A stretch of 64,000 bases of DNA. Source: Rubricoccus sp038746605. GTDB lineage: Bacteria; Bacteroidota; Rhodothermia; Rhodothermales; Rubricoccaceae. Numbering within the stretch: the first letter of the stretch is position 1; every line of letters begins with the position of its first letter. Shown piece after piece: positions 33,084 to 41,765 of the stretch. Location of the stretch: the NCBI GenBank assembly GCA_038746605.1, contig JBCDKM010000009.1:62001-126000 (forward strand), read 5' to 3'. The position numbers and the translations under genes are program-made. Below the pieces are notes generated by a model that saw only the letters and a list, made by a program, of their open reading frames with translations, did not search any database and had not been told where the DNA came from.

Positions 33084-35756
33084 ATGTCTCTCCGCTGGTG
33101 GTTGCTCCTCGTCGTTGTCCCCGTCACTGCCGCTGCTCAGGAGGCACGGCCTTCCCCTGCGCTCGATGCGGTCCGTGTCCCTTCTGGCACAGTTCAACTC
33201 GACGGTCGGCTCGATGAAGCGGTGTGGCGCGATGCTGCCCTGGCTACCGGGTTCACGCAGCAAAGTCCCGAGGCGGGCCAACCGGCGAGTGAGCGCACCG
33301 AGGCGCGTGTGCTCGTCGGTCCCTCCGCGCTTTACGTCGGGATGCGTCTCCACGACACCCAGCCGGATGCCATCGACGCTCGTCTGGCCCGCCGCGACAG
33401 TGACGAGACGACCGACATCGCCTCAGTTATGATCGATTCCTACGACGATGATCGAACCGCCTTTGCCTTTCGTGTCACACCTGCAGGCGTCAAGCAGGAC
33501 CTGCTCCTCTTCGATGATATCCGCTCTGATGCTTCCTGGGATGCCGTGTGGGATGTCGCAACCTCACGGGATAGTGGCGGCTGGACCGCCGAGTTTCGCA
33601 TCCCGCTCTCCCAGCTTCGCTTCGCAGGTGGCGACGGGCCCCACCGGTGGGGCCTGCAGTTCGGCCGCACGCACTTCCGAACCGGTGAGGTCGCCCACTG
33701 GGCGCCGCTGCTTCCCAGCGTGTTCGGAACGGTGAGCCGGTTCGGCACCCTTCGACTTCCAGGGCCGATGCAGGCGCCCCAAGCCATCGAGATCCTGCCG
33801 TACATCGCGTCTTCCGTCACACGGGCTCCGGGCGACGCCGCAGATCCGTTCTACCGCACGGCGGATGCCTCCCCCAGCGCTGGGGTAGACCTCAAGGTGG
33901 GGCTCACGAGTGACCTTCGTCTCATGGGCACCATCAACCCGGACTTTGGTCAGGTCGAAGCGGATCCAGCGCAGATCAATCTGACAGCTTATGAGTTGTT
34001 CTTTCCAGAGCGTCGTCCCTTTTTCGTGGAAGGCCTGGACGTGTTCAACTACGGCCGCACGCGTGCCTATTTCAATAACAATCGGCCTCTGTTCCTATAC
34101 ACCCGCCGCATCGGCCGGGCGCCCCAGAGAGGCGGCTTCGTGCCGGCGAGCGCCTACGACCTGGCAGGAGAGACAGGCGCAGTGTACACCGACCGGCCGG
34201 TACAGACGACCATCTTGGGCGCCACTAAGATGACGGGCCGAGTGGGGGCCTTCACGATCGGCGTGCTGGATGCCGTGACAGCGCCTGAGTACGGGCGGTT
34301 CGCAGTCGTCGATGCCAACGGTGGGGAACAGTTGGCCGACCGTCAGATTCTTGAGCCCGCTTCCAACTACCTCGTGGCACGGACGCGCGGGCGGTTCGGC
34401 GCGACGCAGGTGGGCGGTATCGTGACGGGTGTCAGCCGCGCGCGCGGCGACGACGCGCTAGTCGCTCTTCTGCCCAACCAGGAGTGGGTGGTCGGCGTGG
34501 ACGGAGAGCACGCACTCTCCGACTCGTGGATCGTGAGCGGTCTCGCCTCAGGAAGCCTCGTCACCGGGACTGAGGCCTCTATCCTCGGTCTCCAGACGGC
34601 GTTCCGTCGGCTCTACCAGCGCGTCGGGGCGGACCACCTCGCGGTGGACTCTGCGCGAACGGTCCTGAGCGGGACGACGGCCGAAGTGGCCCTCTCGAAG
34701 GTGAGCGGAGCCCATTGGCGGGGCTCCATCAGTGCCGCTTACACCTCGCCCGGGTTCGAGTCCAACGCTCTCGGCTTCCAGACGCGAGCGGATCAGAACT
34801 ATGTGGGGGTCTCGGTCTTCTACGACGAGACAGAACCGAGTCGCCCGTTCCGTCGGTGGACGGCCAATCTGTTTGGCTCTCTCGGCTACAGTATGGGCTG
34901 GGACCGAACGCACTCATTCATCGGATGGGGCCTCGGGGCAGACTTCGACTCCTTCTGGAGCGCGCGCTTCACAGGCTTCGCCAACATCCGGACCGTCAAT
35001 GACCGAATCGCGCGAGGCGGACCGCTCTGGACCGACCCTGCAGCAGCGCAGGGCACGCTGTCCGTCAACTCTGACTCCCGTCGGCCCCTCCGCCTCGACG
35101 CCTTCGTGAACGGAGGGGCCGACGAGATCGGCGGAGGGTTCGGAGGAAGCGGGATGACGCTCTCCGGGCGTCCAACCTCCTCCCTCTCGCTTTCGATCGG
35201 ACCGTCCATCACGCGAACCGTGGCGCCGTACCAGTACGTCACCGCGTTCGAGGATCCTGCTGCAATCGCGACAGCGGGCACGCGCTATGTCTTCGGCCGC
35301 ATCGACCGCGTGGACGCGACGCTCGAAACACGAGTGGACTGGACCTTCTCGCCCGATGTGTCACTCCAACTCTACCTCCGCCCCCTCGTCTCCACCGGAC
35401 GCTACACAGACTACCGCGAGTTGGATCGCCCTCTCGCGATGGATCTACCAGTCTACGGCGTCGACAAGGGGACGGCGACTCTCAACGGCGACGGCACGAC
35501 CGTCATTGATCCGGGAGATGGGGGAGCGCCCTTCACCCTTTCCGACAATGACTTCACATTCCGATCCCTCCAGGGCAATGCCGTCCTGCGCTGGGAATAC
35601 CGCCCAGGGTCCACGCTCTTCCTTGTCTGGCAGCAGCAGCGCTCCGGTTACTTTGTGAACGACGGCGTCTTCCGGGGGCGAAACGCTCCCCAGCTTTTCA
35701 CAGACCCCGGTCAGAACGTCTTCCTCGTCAAGCTCAGCTATTGGTTCGCGCGATGA
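33084..35756 (+). CDS. DUF5916 outer-membrane protein with CBM9-like N-terminal domain
   Basis: 890 residues from the ATG at 33084, which begins a signal peptide (LLLVVVPVTAAAQ). A CBM9-like beta sandwich follows (IQ-type LDGRLDEAVWRDA, RVLVGPSALYVGMRLHDTQP, AEFRIPLSQLRF), then the DUF5916 body with the well-conserved TINPDFGQVEADPAQINLTA and YELFFPERRPFFVEG. The C-terminus is a run of amphipathic strands ending KLSYWFAR, typical of a barrel. Localised to the outer membrane; function unknown, the CBM9 part suggesting glycan contact. Divergent from the TspO-like gene. Confidence 0.88.
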   Translation: MSLRWWLLLVVVPVTAAAQEARPSPALDAVRVPSGTVQLDGRLDEAVWRDAALATGFTQQSPEAGQPASERTEARVLVGPSALYVGMRLHDTQPDAIDARLARRDSDETTDIASVMIDSYDDDRTAFAFRVTPAGVKQDLLLFDDIRSDASWDAVWDVATSRDSGGWTAEFRIPLSQLRFAGGDGPHRWGLQFGRTHFRTGEVAHWAPLLPSVFGTVSRFGTLRLPGPMQAPQAIEILPYIASSVTRAPGDAADPFYRTADASPSAGVDLKVGLTSDLRLMGTINPDFGQVEADPAQINLTAYELFFPERRPFFVEGLDVFNYGRTRAYFNNNRPLFLYTRRIGRAPQRGGFVPASAYDLAGETGAVYTDRPVQTTILGATKMTGRVGAFTIGVLDAVTAPEYGRFAVVDANGGEQLADRQILEPASNYLVARTRGRFGATQVGGIVTGVSRARGDDALVALLPNQEWVVGVDGEHALSDSWIVSGLASGSLVTGTEASILGLQTAFRRLYQRVGADHLAVDSARTVLSGTTAEVALSKVSGAHWRGSISAAYTSPGFESNALGFQTRADQNYVGVSVFYDETEPSRPFRRWTANLFGSLGYSMGWDRTHSFIGWGLGADFDSFWSARFTGFANIRTVNDRIARGGPLWTDPAAAQGTLSVNSDSRRPLRLDAFVNGGADEIGGGFGGSGMTLSGRPTSSLSLSIGPSITRTVAPYQYVTAFEDPAAIATAGTRYVFGRIDRVDATLETRVDWTFSPDVSLQLYLRPLVSTGRYTDYRELDRPLAMDLPVYGVDKGTATLNGDGTTVIDPGDGGAPFTLSDNDFTFRSLQGNAVLRWEYRPGSTLFLVWQQQRSGYFVNDGVFRGRNAPQLFTDPGQNVFLVKLSYWFAR

Positions 35757-35818
35757 CTCCTCTGTCCCATCGTCTTCTTGCTCGAATCGGTCGGACTCCG
35801 CTGATTCGGTAGCATGCG

Positions 35819-37303
35819 ATGTCGGAGCGAGCGCGTCCCCCCGTGATTGACTTGGTAGCCTCGCGGCTTGAAAAGCCGTCGGAGCAGCCGCTCTATCTCC
35901 GGCTACGGGACCAGATCCAAGGACTCATCCTTGAGGAGCATCTGGAGGCAGGGCTACGCTTGCCCGCCTCGCGAGTGCTAGCGCGCGACCTCGACATCTC
36001 CCGCACAACGGTAGAGCTCGCCTACGACGAACTCGTCGCGGACGGCCTCATTGAAAGACGGCGTGGTTCGGGTACCTACGTCGTGGATCTCCTCCCGGCA
36101 CGTCCCGACCGTTTGGTCGCACCTGCCTCGACGGATCCAACGGTTGCCACCGTTCGGCTCTCAGCGCGAGGGACGCGCTTGCTCCGGGCGCCGAGGTTCC
36201 GCGACGCTCCTCGTGTTCCCGTTGGATTCGCACCGTGTCAGCCGGGCGAGGAGGTCTTCCCGCTCCGCGTGTGGAACGATGTGCTGCACGAGGAACTCCT
36301 GGACAACGGGCGCGATCTCTTGCGGTCAGCTCCGCTCCAGGGAGACCATCGCCTGAGGACCGCCATCTCAGACCATCTCGCTCGCACTCGCCGTGTGCGC
36401 TGCACGCCGGATCACGTTGTGGTTGTAGGCAGCACGCAGCAAGCGCTCGCACTGCTCGTCCACCTCTTGCTCGACCCTGGCGATGACGTATGGTTCGAAG
36501 ATCCTGGCTACCTCGGTGCGCGGGCGGTCTTCCATGCGCTCGGCGCTCGCCTCGTCCCTGTGCCTGTCGATGCTGACGGCCTGGATGTGGACGCGGGAGT
36601 GGCGGCAGCACCCGAGGCCCGCCTCGCCTATGTGACGCCGTCCCACCAGTACCCGACGGGCTCAACCCTCTCCGCAGAGCGACGTGTGGCGCTGCTCGCG
36701 TGGGCTCGCGAGACGGGTGCATGGATCGTTGAGGACGATTACGACAGTGAGTTTCGCCACGTGGGACGGCCGCTGGCGCCTCTCCAGAGCTTCGACGAAG
36801 ACGGTCGTGTGGTCTACATCGGCACCTTCAACAAGGCGCTGTTCCCAGGGCTTCGACTGGCGTATCTCGTACTCCCGGAGGATCTTGCGATCCCAACAGA
36901 GCGGCAAGTGGAGACACTCGGTGGGCAGCCCGCAACGCTTCTTCAGGCCACGATGGCAGCGTTTATGAGGCGAGGTCACTTCGCAGCGCACCTACGGCGC
37001 TCGCGCGAGACGTACCGATCGCGCCGGGCTGTTCTTCTCAGAACAGCTGCAGACTACCTGGAAGGACTTGGCACCCTCGGGCCCTCTGATACCGGTCTCC
37101 ACGTCTGCCTCGCGCTTCCTCCCGAGGTGGACGACCTCGCGCTGGCCGCGAGCGCGAATGAAGCGGGGCTCCACGTGCCGCCCCTTTCACCGTGCTTCTT
37201 GGGCAGCGAAGCACGACCTGGAGTGGTGCTCGGGTATGCCACGGTTGATGAGCGCGCCATTCGGTCAGGAGTCGGAAAGCTAGCGGCGTTGATTCGAGGT
37301 TGA
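35819..37303 (+). CDS. MocR/PdxR-type transcriptional regulator (GntR fused to aminotransferase)
   Basis: 494 residues. Winged helix of GntR type at the N-terminus (PLYLRLRDQIQGLILEEHLE, GLRLPASRVLARDLDISRTT, LIERRRGSGTYV) joined to a fold-type I aminotransferase domain with the PLP-binding Lys in YIGTFNKALFPGLRLAYLVLP and EDDYDSEFRH. Such proteins sense PLP or amino acids and regulate a neighbouring gene, often pdxST or a transporter. Here the next gene is a GNAT acetyltransferase in the same direction, so the target is unclear. Confidence 0.92.
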   Translation: MSERARPPVIDLVASRLEKPSEQPLYLRLRDQIQGLILEEHLEAGLRLPASRVLARDLDISRTTVELAYDELVADGLIERRRGSGTYVVDLLPARPDRLVAPASTDPTVATVRLSARGTRLLRAPRFRDAPRVPVGFAPCQPGEEVFPLRVWNDVLHEELLDNGRDLLRSAPLQGDHRLRTAISDHLARTRRVRCTPDHVVVVGSTQQALALLVHLLLDPGDDVWFEDPGYLGARAVFHALGARLVPVPVDADGLDVDAGVAAAPEARLAYVTPSHQYPTGSTLSAERRVALLAWARETGAWIVEDDYDSEFRHVGRPLAPLQSFDEDGRVVYIGTFNKALFPGLRLAYLVLPEDLAIPTERQVETLGGQPATLLQATMAAFMRRGHFAAHLRRSRETYRSRRAVLLRTAADYLEGLGTLGPSDTGLHVCLALPPEVDDLALAASANEAGLHVPPLSPCFLGSEARPGVVLGYATVDERAIRSGVGKLAALIRG

Positions 37304-37369
37304 AGTGGTCCCACGCTATCGCCGGGAGTGGTTCTTGATCGCGTTCCAACGGGTGCGGATCCTGAGCAC

Positions 37370-37879
37370 ATGTCCGCTACTCTTGCCATCCCTTCGAATG
37401 CGATCCGCCGTGCGACCATCCGTCCGGTCCTCGAGAACGATCTCGAAGCGATCGTCGTTCTATGTGCCGATCACGCGGCCTACGAGGGAGCGCCCTACGA
37501 CCCTGCGGGAAAAGCAGAGGCACTCCATCCGCTTCTCTTTGGTCCATCCGCGAGCTTGCACGGTCTCGTCGCTGCGGTCGCGGGCCTTGTTCTGGGATAC
37601 GCCACGTGGTCTGTACAAGTCTCGACGTGGGATGCGCGCTGCTATGCCCACATGGACTGCCTCTATCTCCGCCCCGAAGCAAGGGGAGAGGGCATCGGAC
37701 GCCGCCTCGCCGCTCACCTAGTGCGCGATGTGCAGGCGGCGGGACTGCGCCAAGTCCAGTGGCAGACCCCGTCTCACAACACCCGCGCCATGCGCTTCTA
37801 CGACCGCCTCGGCGCGACCGGCGCTGAAAAGGTCCGTTTCACCCTTCGCGATTCCGCGTTTCCTGCTCTCCTGTCCTGA
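37370..37879 (+). CDS. GNAT-family N-acetyltransferase
   Basis: 169 residues from the ATG at 37370. TIRPVLENDLEAIVVLCADH opens a single GNAT domain; HMDCLYLRPEARGEGIGRRL carries the acetyl-CoA-binding R-x-x-G-x-G loop and QTPSHNTRAMRFYDRLGA is the C-terminal motif. Substrate unknown. The stop overlaps the next gene's start by one base (TGATG), so it is translated with the DinB-family gene. Confidence 0.87.
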   Translation: MSATLAIPSNAIRRATIRPVLENDLEAIVVLCADHAAYEGAPYDPAGKAEALHPLLFGPSASLHGLVAAVAGLVLGYATWSVQVSTWDARCYAHMDCLYLRPEARGEGIGRRLAAHLVRDVQAAGLRQVQWQTPSHNTRAMRFYDRLGATGAEKVRFTLRDSAFPALLS

Positions 37880-38424
37880 TGTCTGCTCTGACTCTCCCTG
37901 GCGCCAGTCCGCCCGATGTGGTGACCCGCTACCGAGCGGCTCTCCTCGATCTCCTCGAAGACCAGGATCCACTCGCCATTCTACGCCGGACGCCTGCGGT
38001 CTGCGTGCGGGTCTTGGAGTCTCTAACGCCCACGACCACTCTGAAGCCGGAGGCACCGGGAAAGTGGTCCATCGCAGAGGTGCTTCACCACCTGGCAGAC
38101 TCCGAGATTGTCTTTAGCAACCGTCTACGCAGAGTGTTGGCGGAAGAGCGTCCTCGACTGGCGGGCTACGATCAAGACCTCTGGGCCTCGCGACTTGGGT
38201 ATGCGGATCGCCCTCCAGGTCCCTCGCTCGCTTTATTCCAGGCGACCCGTGCAGCCAACGTTGCACTTTTGCAACAGGCCGCGCGACAAGACCGGCAACG
38301 GTCAGGAGTCCACGGCGAGCGTGGGGATGAGACCGTGGCGGACATGGAGCGGCTGTACGCGGGGCACGATCTCGCACACCTCCGCCAGATCGACCGGATT
38401 CGCGTGAGTCTTTCCGTCCGCTAG
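37879..38424 (+). CDS. DinB/YfiT-family protein
   Basis: 181 residues with a four-helix DinB-like fold: APGKWSIAEVLHHLADSEIV, VFSNRLRRVLAEE, and GHDLAHLRQIDRIR with the His residues that usually form a metal triad with the first His. Members are thiol-dependent transferases or bacillithiol enzymes; no specific role is visible here. Overlaps the GNAT gene by one base. Converges on the degraded ABC ATPase remnant that begins right after its stop. Confidence 0.87.
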   Translation: MSALTLPGASPPDVVTRYRAALLDLLEDQDPLAILRRTPAVCVRVLESLTPTTTLKPEAPGKWSIAEVLHHLADSEIVFSNRLRRVLAEERPRLAGYDQDLWASRLGYADRPPGPSLALFQATRAANVALLQQAARQDRQRSGVHGERGDETVADMERLYAGHDLAHLRQIDRIRVSLSVR

Positions 38425-38770
38425 GTGGGTCTGCCTCGATGCCCGCGAGGACGGCTTGCAGGGTGTGGCGCGTGACAGGATCGAGTGCACCAAGAGGTTC
38501 ATCTAGCAAGAGCGGCCGGGGCAACATCCGAGGGAGCCCCTTTGGCGTTGGTCGCCCGAGAGTTCGCCGGACGTCTGGCCCCAAGGCGCGAGGGACGGCT
38601 CGTTGATCTCGGCGAGTTCCTTCACGCGCGCTCCCGAGGCGGGCTGCAGCCGACGGGTGACGTCCCGCCCGAGGCTTAACTGTAGCAGCGTCACGTTCTC
38701 GCGCGCGGTCAGGTTCGGGAAGAGATCGCTGCCCTCGGTCACATAACCGGTCGTCCTGCGCACCTCCTGA
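38425..38770 (-). pseudogene. Degraded ABC-transporter ATPase (osmoprotectant/OpuCA-like) remnant
   Basis: Two minus-strand frames together read as the middle of an ABC ATPase. The upstream part gives TTGYVTEGSDLFPNLTAREN (Q-loop region, with Glu where Gln is usual) through SGELSGDQRQRG (signature motif). After a frameshift near 38530 the other frame gives LPRPLLLDEPLGALDPVTRH (Walker B and D-loop) up to AGIEADP. There is no Walker A segment upstream and no C-terminal part. This looks like a dead, truncated fragment of an LFPHLT-type importer ATPase. Confidence 0.78.
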
Positions 38771-38823
38771 CATGATCGGGCGCGATCATGACCTCCGTAA
38801 GCGGCTGCAGTGGCCGGGTCCGT

Positions 38824-38843
38824 CCGCCTCGGTGCCGAGGTGG
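38824..38843. repeat. Palindromic repeat, short form
   Basis: CCGCCTCGGTGCCGAGGTGG (one mismatch in the right arm), upstream of the MORN gene. Confidence 0.8.
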
Positions 38844-38908
38844 AGGGAGCTGTGCAGGGGGAGGGACCGACCGGACTCGGTACCTTTCGAAGCTCCCCAC
38901 TGCCGTTT

Positions 38909-40135
38909 ATGCTTCGCTCTTCTGGTCTCGCCCTCGTCGCTTGGATGGCGCTCGCCGCGTCGGCGCCCGCTCAGGTGCTCTCAGGAACCATCTCCGATGC
39001 CACGACGGGACACCCGCTGTTTCTCCCCGATGGTCCCGTCGAGATTCACTTTCCAGACCTGGAGCGCACGACGCTCGTCCGGTCCGGTGGGCTCCAGTCG
39101 GGAGTGTTCGAGTTCTACGACGTTCCCAAGGGTGCCCATCGGCTAACCGTCCGGGCCGAGGGATACGACGGTCTCGACAGCACCATCACCCTCCGCTCTA
39201 GCGATGCCCTCGTTCGCATCCAGATGAGCCCGATAGCCTCCGGTGGGGCGTCCTCGGTCCGTGTGCTCAAACCAGGCACGCCTCACGTCCAGTGCGAATC
39301 CGTCGAGGAGGGCGGTGCCCGCATGCAGTGCTCGACCGTACTCGGCGTTCGCTACGAGGGCGAGATGCGAGACGGACTGGAGCACGGAACCGGCGTCCTC
39401 ACGTACCCTGACGGGACGCGGTATGAAGGCGCCTTCCGCGAGGGCGCACCCCACGGGGCGAGCATCTTCACCTCTCCCGATGGAACCCGGTATGAGGGCG
39501 ACCTCCGATACGGTACCCGGCAGGGACACGGCGCCCTGACCCTCTCGGGCGGCGAGACCTACGAAGGCTCCTTCCGCGACGGAGTCCCACACGGGGAGGG
39601 CGTCCACACCTTCCCCGATGGCACCCGGTATGAAGGGGCGTTCCGAGACGGCATCGCGCGAGGCCGAGGCGTTTTGGTCTTCCCCGACGGTGCGCGGTAC
39701 GAAGGAGAGGTCCGCGACTGGAGACCGCACGGCGAGGGCGTTCTGGCCGCACCCGACGGGATGCGCTACGAGGGCGACTTCCAGGACGGCCTCCGCCAGG
39801 GCCGAGGCACGGTCGTGGCTCCCGATGGTAGCCGCTACGAGGGGGAATTCCACGAGGACCTGCCGCATGGGCAGGGCGTCCATACCTCGCCTCGTGGCCC
39901 TCGCTACGAGGGCGAGTTCCGTCAGGGGATCCCGCACGGGCAAGGCACCCTCGCCTTCCCCGATGGCTCGGGCTACGTCGGCCAGTTCGAGGGAGGGCGC
40001 GAGAACGGCCGAGGCGTCTTCACCGAGGCGAGCGGAAAGCGCTACGAGGGTCAGTTCCGCAACGGCACCCCGGTCGGCACGCACACTGTGACCTACCCCG
40101 ATGGCCGCACCCGCCAGCAGGCCTTCGGCGACTGA
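38909..40135 (+). CDS. Exported MORN-repeat protein
   Basis: 408 residues from the ATG at 38909, which starts a signal peptide (LVAWMALAASAPAQ). A carboxypeptidase-regulatory-like domain (LSGTISDATTGHPLFLPDGP...GYDGLDSTITL) covers about 20-105. From about residue 150 to the C-terminus there are 11 MORN units, each of 23 residues, with the pattern RYEGEFRDGxPHGxGxxxxPDG. MORN sheets bind lipids or proteins; here export makes an envelope role likely. The 69-base period leaves the DNA repetitive and recombination-prone. Upstream in-frame starts would cross the palindromic repeat. Confidence 0.9.
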   Translation: MLRSSGLALVAWMALAASAPAQVLSGTISDATTGHPLFLPDGPVEIHFPDLERTTLVRSGGLQSGVFEFYDVPKGAHRLTVRAEGYDGLDSTITLRSSDALVRIQMSPIASGGASSVRVLKPGTPHVQCESVEEGGARMQCSTVLGVRYEGEMRDGLEHGTGVLTYPDGTRYEGAFREGAPHGASIFTSPDGTRYEGDLRYGTRQGHGALTLSGGETYEGSFRDGVPHGEGVHTFPDGTRYEGAFRDGIARGRGVLVFPDGARYEGEVRDWRPHGEGVLAAPDGMRYEGDFQDGLRQGRGTVVAPDGSRYEGEFHEDLPHGQGVHTSPRGPRYEGEFRQGIPHGQGTLAFPDGSGYVGQFEGGRENGRGVFTEASGKRYEGQFRNGTPVGTHTVTYPDGRTRQQAFGD

Positions 40136-40146
40136 CCCGGCCCCCT

Positions 40147-40165
40147 CCGCCTCGGTGCCGAGGCG
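40147..40165. repeat. Palindromic repeat, short form
   Basis: CCGCCTCGGTGCCGAGGCG, 11 bases past the MORN gene stop codon. A separate hairpin GGGCGCGG/CCGCGCCC (40192-40217) lies just ahead of the photolyase-like start. Confidence 0.83.
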
Positions 40166-40230
40166 ACCCCCGCCGGGCGGGATCTGATTGCGGGCGCGGC
40201 TCGTCCTGCCCGCGCCCCTCTCGCCTCGCC

Positions 40231-41718
40231 ATGTCTGCCGCCTCCCTCGTCTACCCCAACCAACTCTTCGCCGACCACCCGGCCCTCGAGGACACCGACC
40301 GGGTGATCCTCCACGAAGACGACCTCTTCTTCCGCGACGAGCAGTACCCCGCCCGCTATCACAAGCTGCGGCTCACGCTCCATCGCGCCACGATGCGCCG
40401 GTACGCCGAGAGCCTGGAGCGCGACGGCCGGTCTGTCGAGTATGTCGCCTGGGCCGACCGCGTCTCGACTGCCGATCTCCTCGCGCGCCTCGCGAAGGAC
40501 AACGTCACGACCGTCCGCCTCTGTGAACCCGTTGACTTCACGCTGGAGAAGCGGCTCTCTCAGGCCGCTGAGGACGCCGGACTCACGCTCGATGTGCTCC
40601 CCACACCGCTCTTCCTCAACACCCGCGAGGACAACCGCCAGTTCTTCGACGGCCGGAAGCGCTACTTCATGGCGGACTTTTACAAGCACCAGCGCCGCCG
40701 CCTCGGCGTGATGGTGGACGGAGGCGGCGACCCCGTCGGCGGGCAGTGGAGCTTCGACCACGACAACCGAAAGAAGCTCACGAAGCAAGCTCTCGCGGAG
40801 GTGCCCGCACTTCCCGAGATGTCCCACGATGACATCGTGCAGGAGGCCATGGACTACGTAGAGGAGCACTTCCCGGACCACGTCGGGCAGAGCGGCCCGC
40901 TGCCCTACCCGACGACTCACGAGGCCGCATCTGACTGGCTCACCGCGTTCGTGCGCGAGCGTTTCGACCGCTTCGGACCGTACGAAGACGCCGTCGAGCC
41001 CGGGCAGTCCTCGCTCTATCACGGGGTGCTCACACCGATGCTCAACATCGGTCTGCTGACGCCGCAACAGGTCCTGGATGCTGCCCTCGACGCGGATGAC
41101 ATCCCGATCAACTCGCGCGAGGGGTTCGTCCGGCAGGTCATCGGCTGGCGCGAGTACATGCGCGCGACGTACGACCTGGAGGGCGTCCCGATGCGCACCG
41201 CCAACATGTGGGACTTCCAGCGCGAGATCCCCGAGGCGTGGTACACCGGAGAGACGGGCCTCGCGCCCGTGGACGATGTGATCCCGCGCGTCCTCCAAAC
41301 CGGCTACGCCAACCACATCGAGCGGCTGATGGTGCTCGGCGGCGCGCTTTTTCTCTCGCGCTTCCATCCGCGCGAGGTCTACCGGTGGTTCATGGAGATG
41401 TTCATCGACGCCTACGACTGGGTGATGGTGCCCAACGTGTACGGCATGAGTCAGCACGCCGCGGGGCCTGTCATCACGACGAAGCCGTACATGAGCGGCT
41501 CCAACTACCTCCGCAAGATGAGCCACTACCCGCGCGGCGACTGGGAGGCCGAGTGGGATGGGCTCTACTGGACATTCATGCGCGACTACCGCGAGCCCAT
41601 CGAGACGTACCACCGCATGTCCATGCTCACGGGCCACCTCGACCGCATGGGGGAGGAGAAGCTGGGCGGACACGACGACGCGGCGCAGCGCTACCTGGAA
41701 CGAATCGGCGCGGATTGA
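40231..41718 (+). CDS. Cryptochrome/photolyase-related protein (DPRP family) lacking the Fe-S cysteines
   Basis: 495 residues, full length. The N-terminal Rossmann domain (SLVYPNQLFADHPAL, FFRDEQYPARYHKLRL) and the FAD-binding helical domain (SLYHGVLTPMLNIGLLTP, EGFVRQVIGWREYMR, TGYANHIERLMVLG, PNVYGMSQHA, TKPYMSGSNYLRKMS) match the FeS-BCP/(6-4) photolyase family. Those enzymes bind a [4Fe-4S] cluster through four cysteines. This protein has a single Cys (98), and the regions that should carry the ligands read TGLAPVDD (about 343-349) and SHYPRGDWEAEWDGLYW (about 431-447). A DNA-repair or photosensory role without the cluster is inferred. Single gene between repeats. Confidence 0.88.
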   Translation: MSAASLVYPNQLFADHPALEDTDRVILHEDDLFFRDEQYPARYHKLRLTLHRATMRRYAESLERDGRSVEYVAWADRVSTADLLARLAKDNVTTVRLCEPVDFTLEKRLSQAAEDAGLTLDVLPTPLFLNTREDNRQFFDGRKRYFMADFYKHQRRRLGVMVDGGGDPVGGQWSFDHDNRKKLTKQALAEVPALPEMSHDDIVQEAMDYVEEHFPDHVGQSGPLPYPTTHEAASDWLTAFVRERFDRFGPYEDAVEPGQSSLYHGVLTPMLNIGLLTPQQVLDAALDADDIPINSREGFVRQVIGWREYMRATYDLEGVPMRTANMWDFQREIPEAWYTGETGLAPVDDVIPRVLQTGYANHIERLMVLGGALFLSRFHPREVYRWFMEMFIDAYDWVMVPNVYGMSQHAAGPVITTKPYMSGSNYLRKMSHYPRGDWEAEWDGLYWTFMRDYREPIETYHRMSMLTGHLDRMGEEKLGGHDDAAQRYLERIGAD

Positions 41719-41724
41719 CCTCCT

Positions 41725-41760
41725 CCGCCTCGGGTGTTCCCGCGAAGGCCCCGAGGCGGG
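41725..41760. repeat. Palindromic repeat, long form
   Basis: CCGCCTCGGG...TTCCCGCGAAGG...CCCGAGGCGGG between the convergent stops of the photolyase-like gene (41718) and the next gene (41766). Confidence 0.82.
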
Positions 41761-41765
41761 CGATG

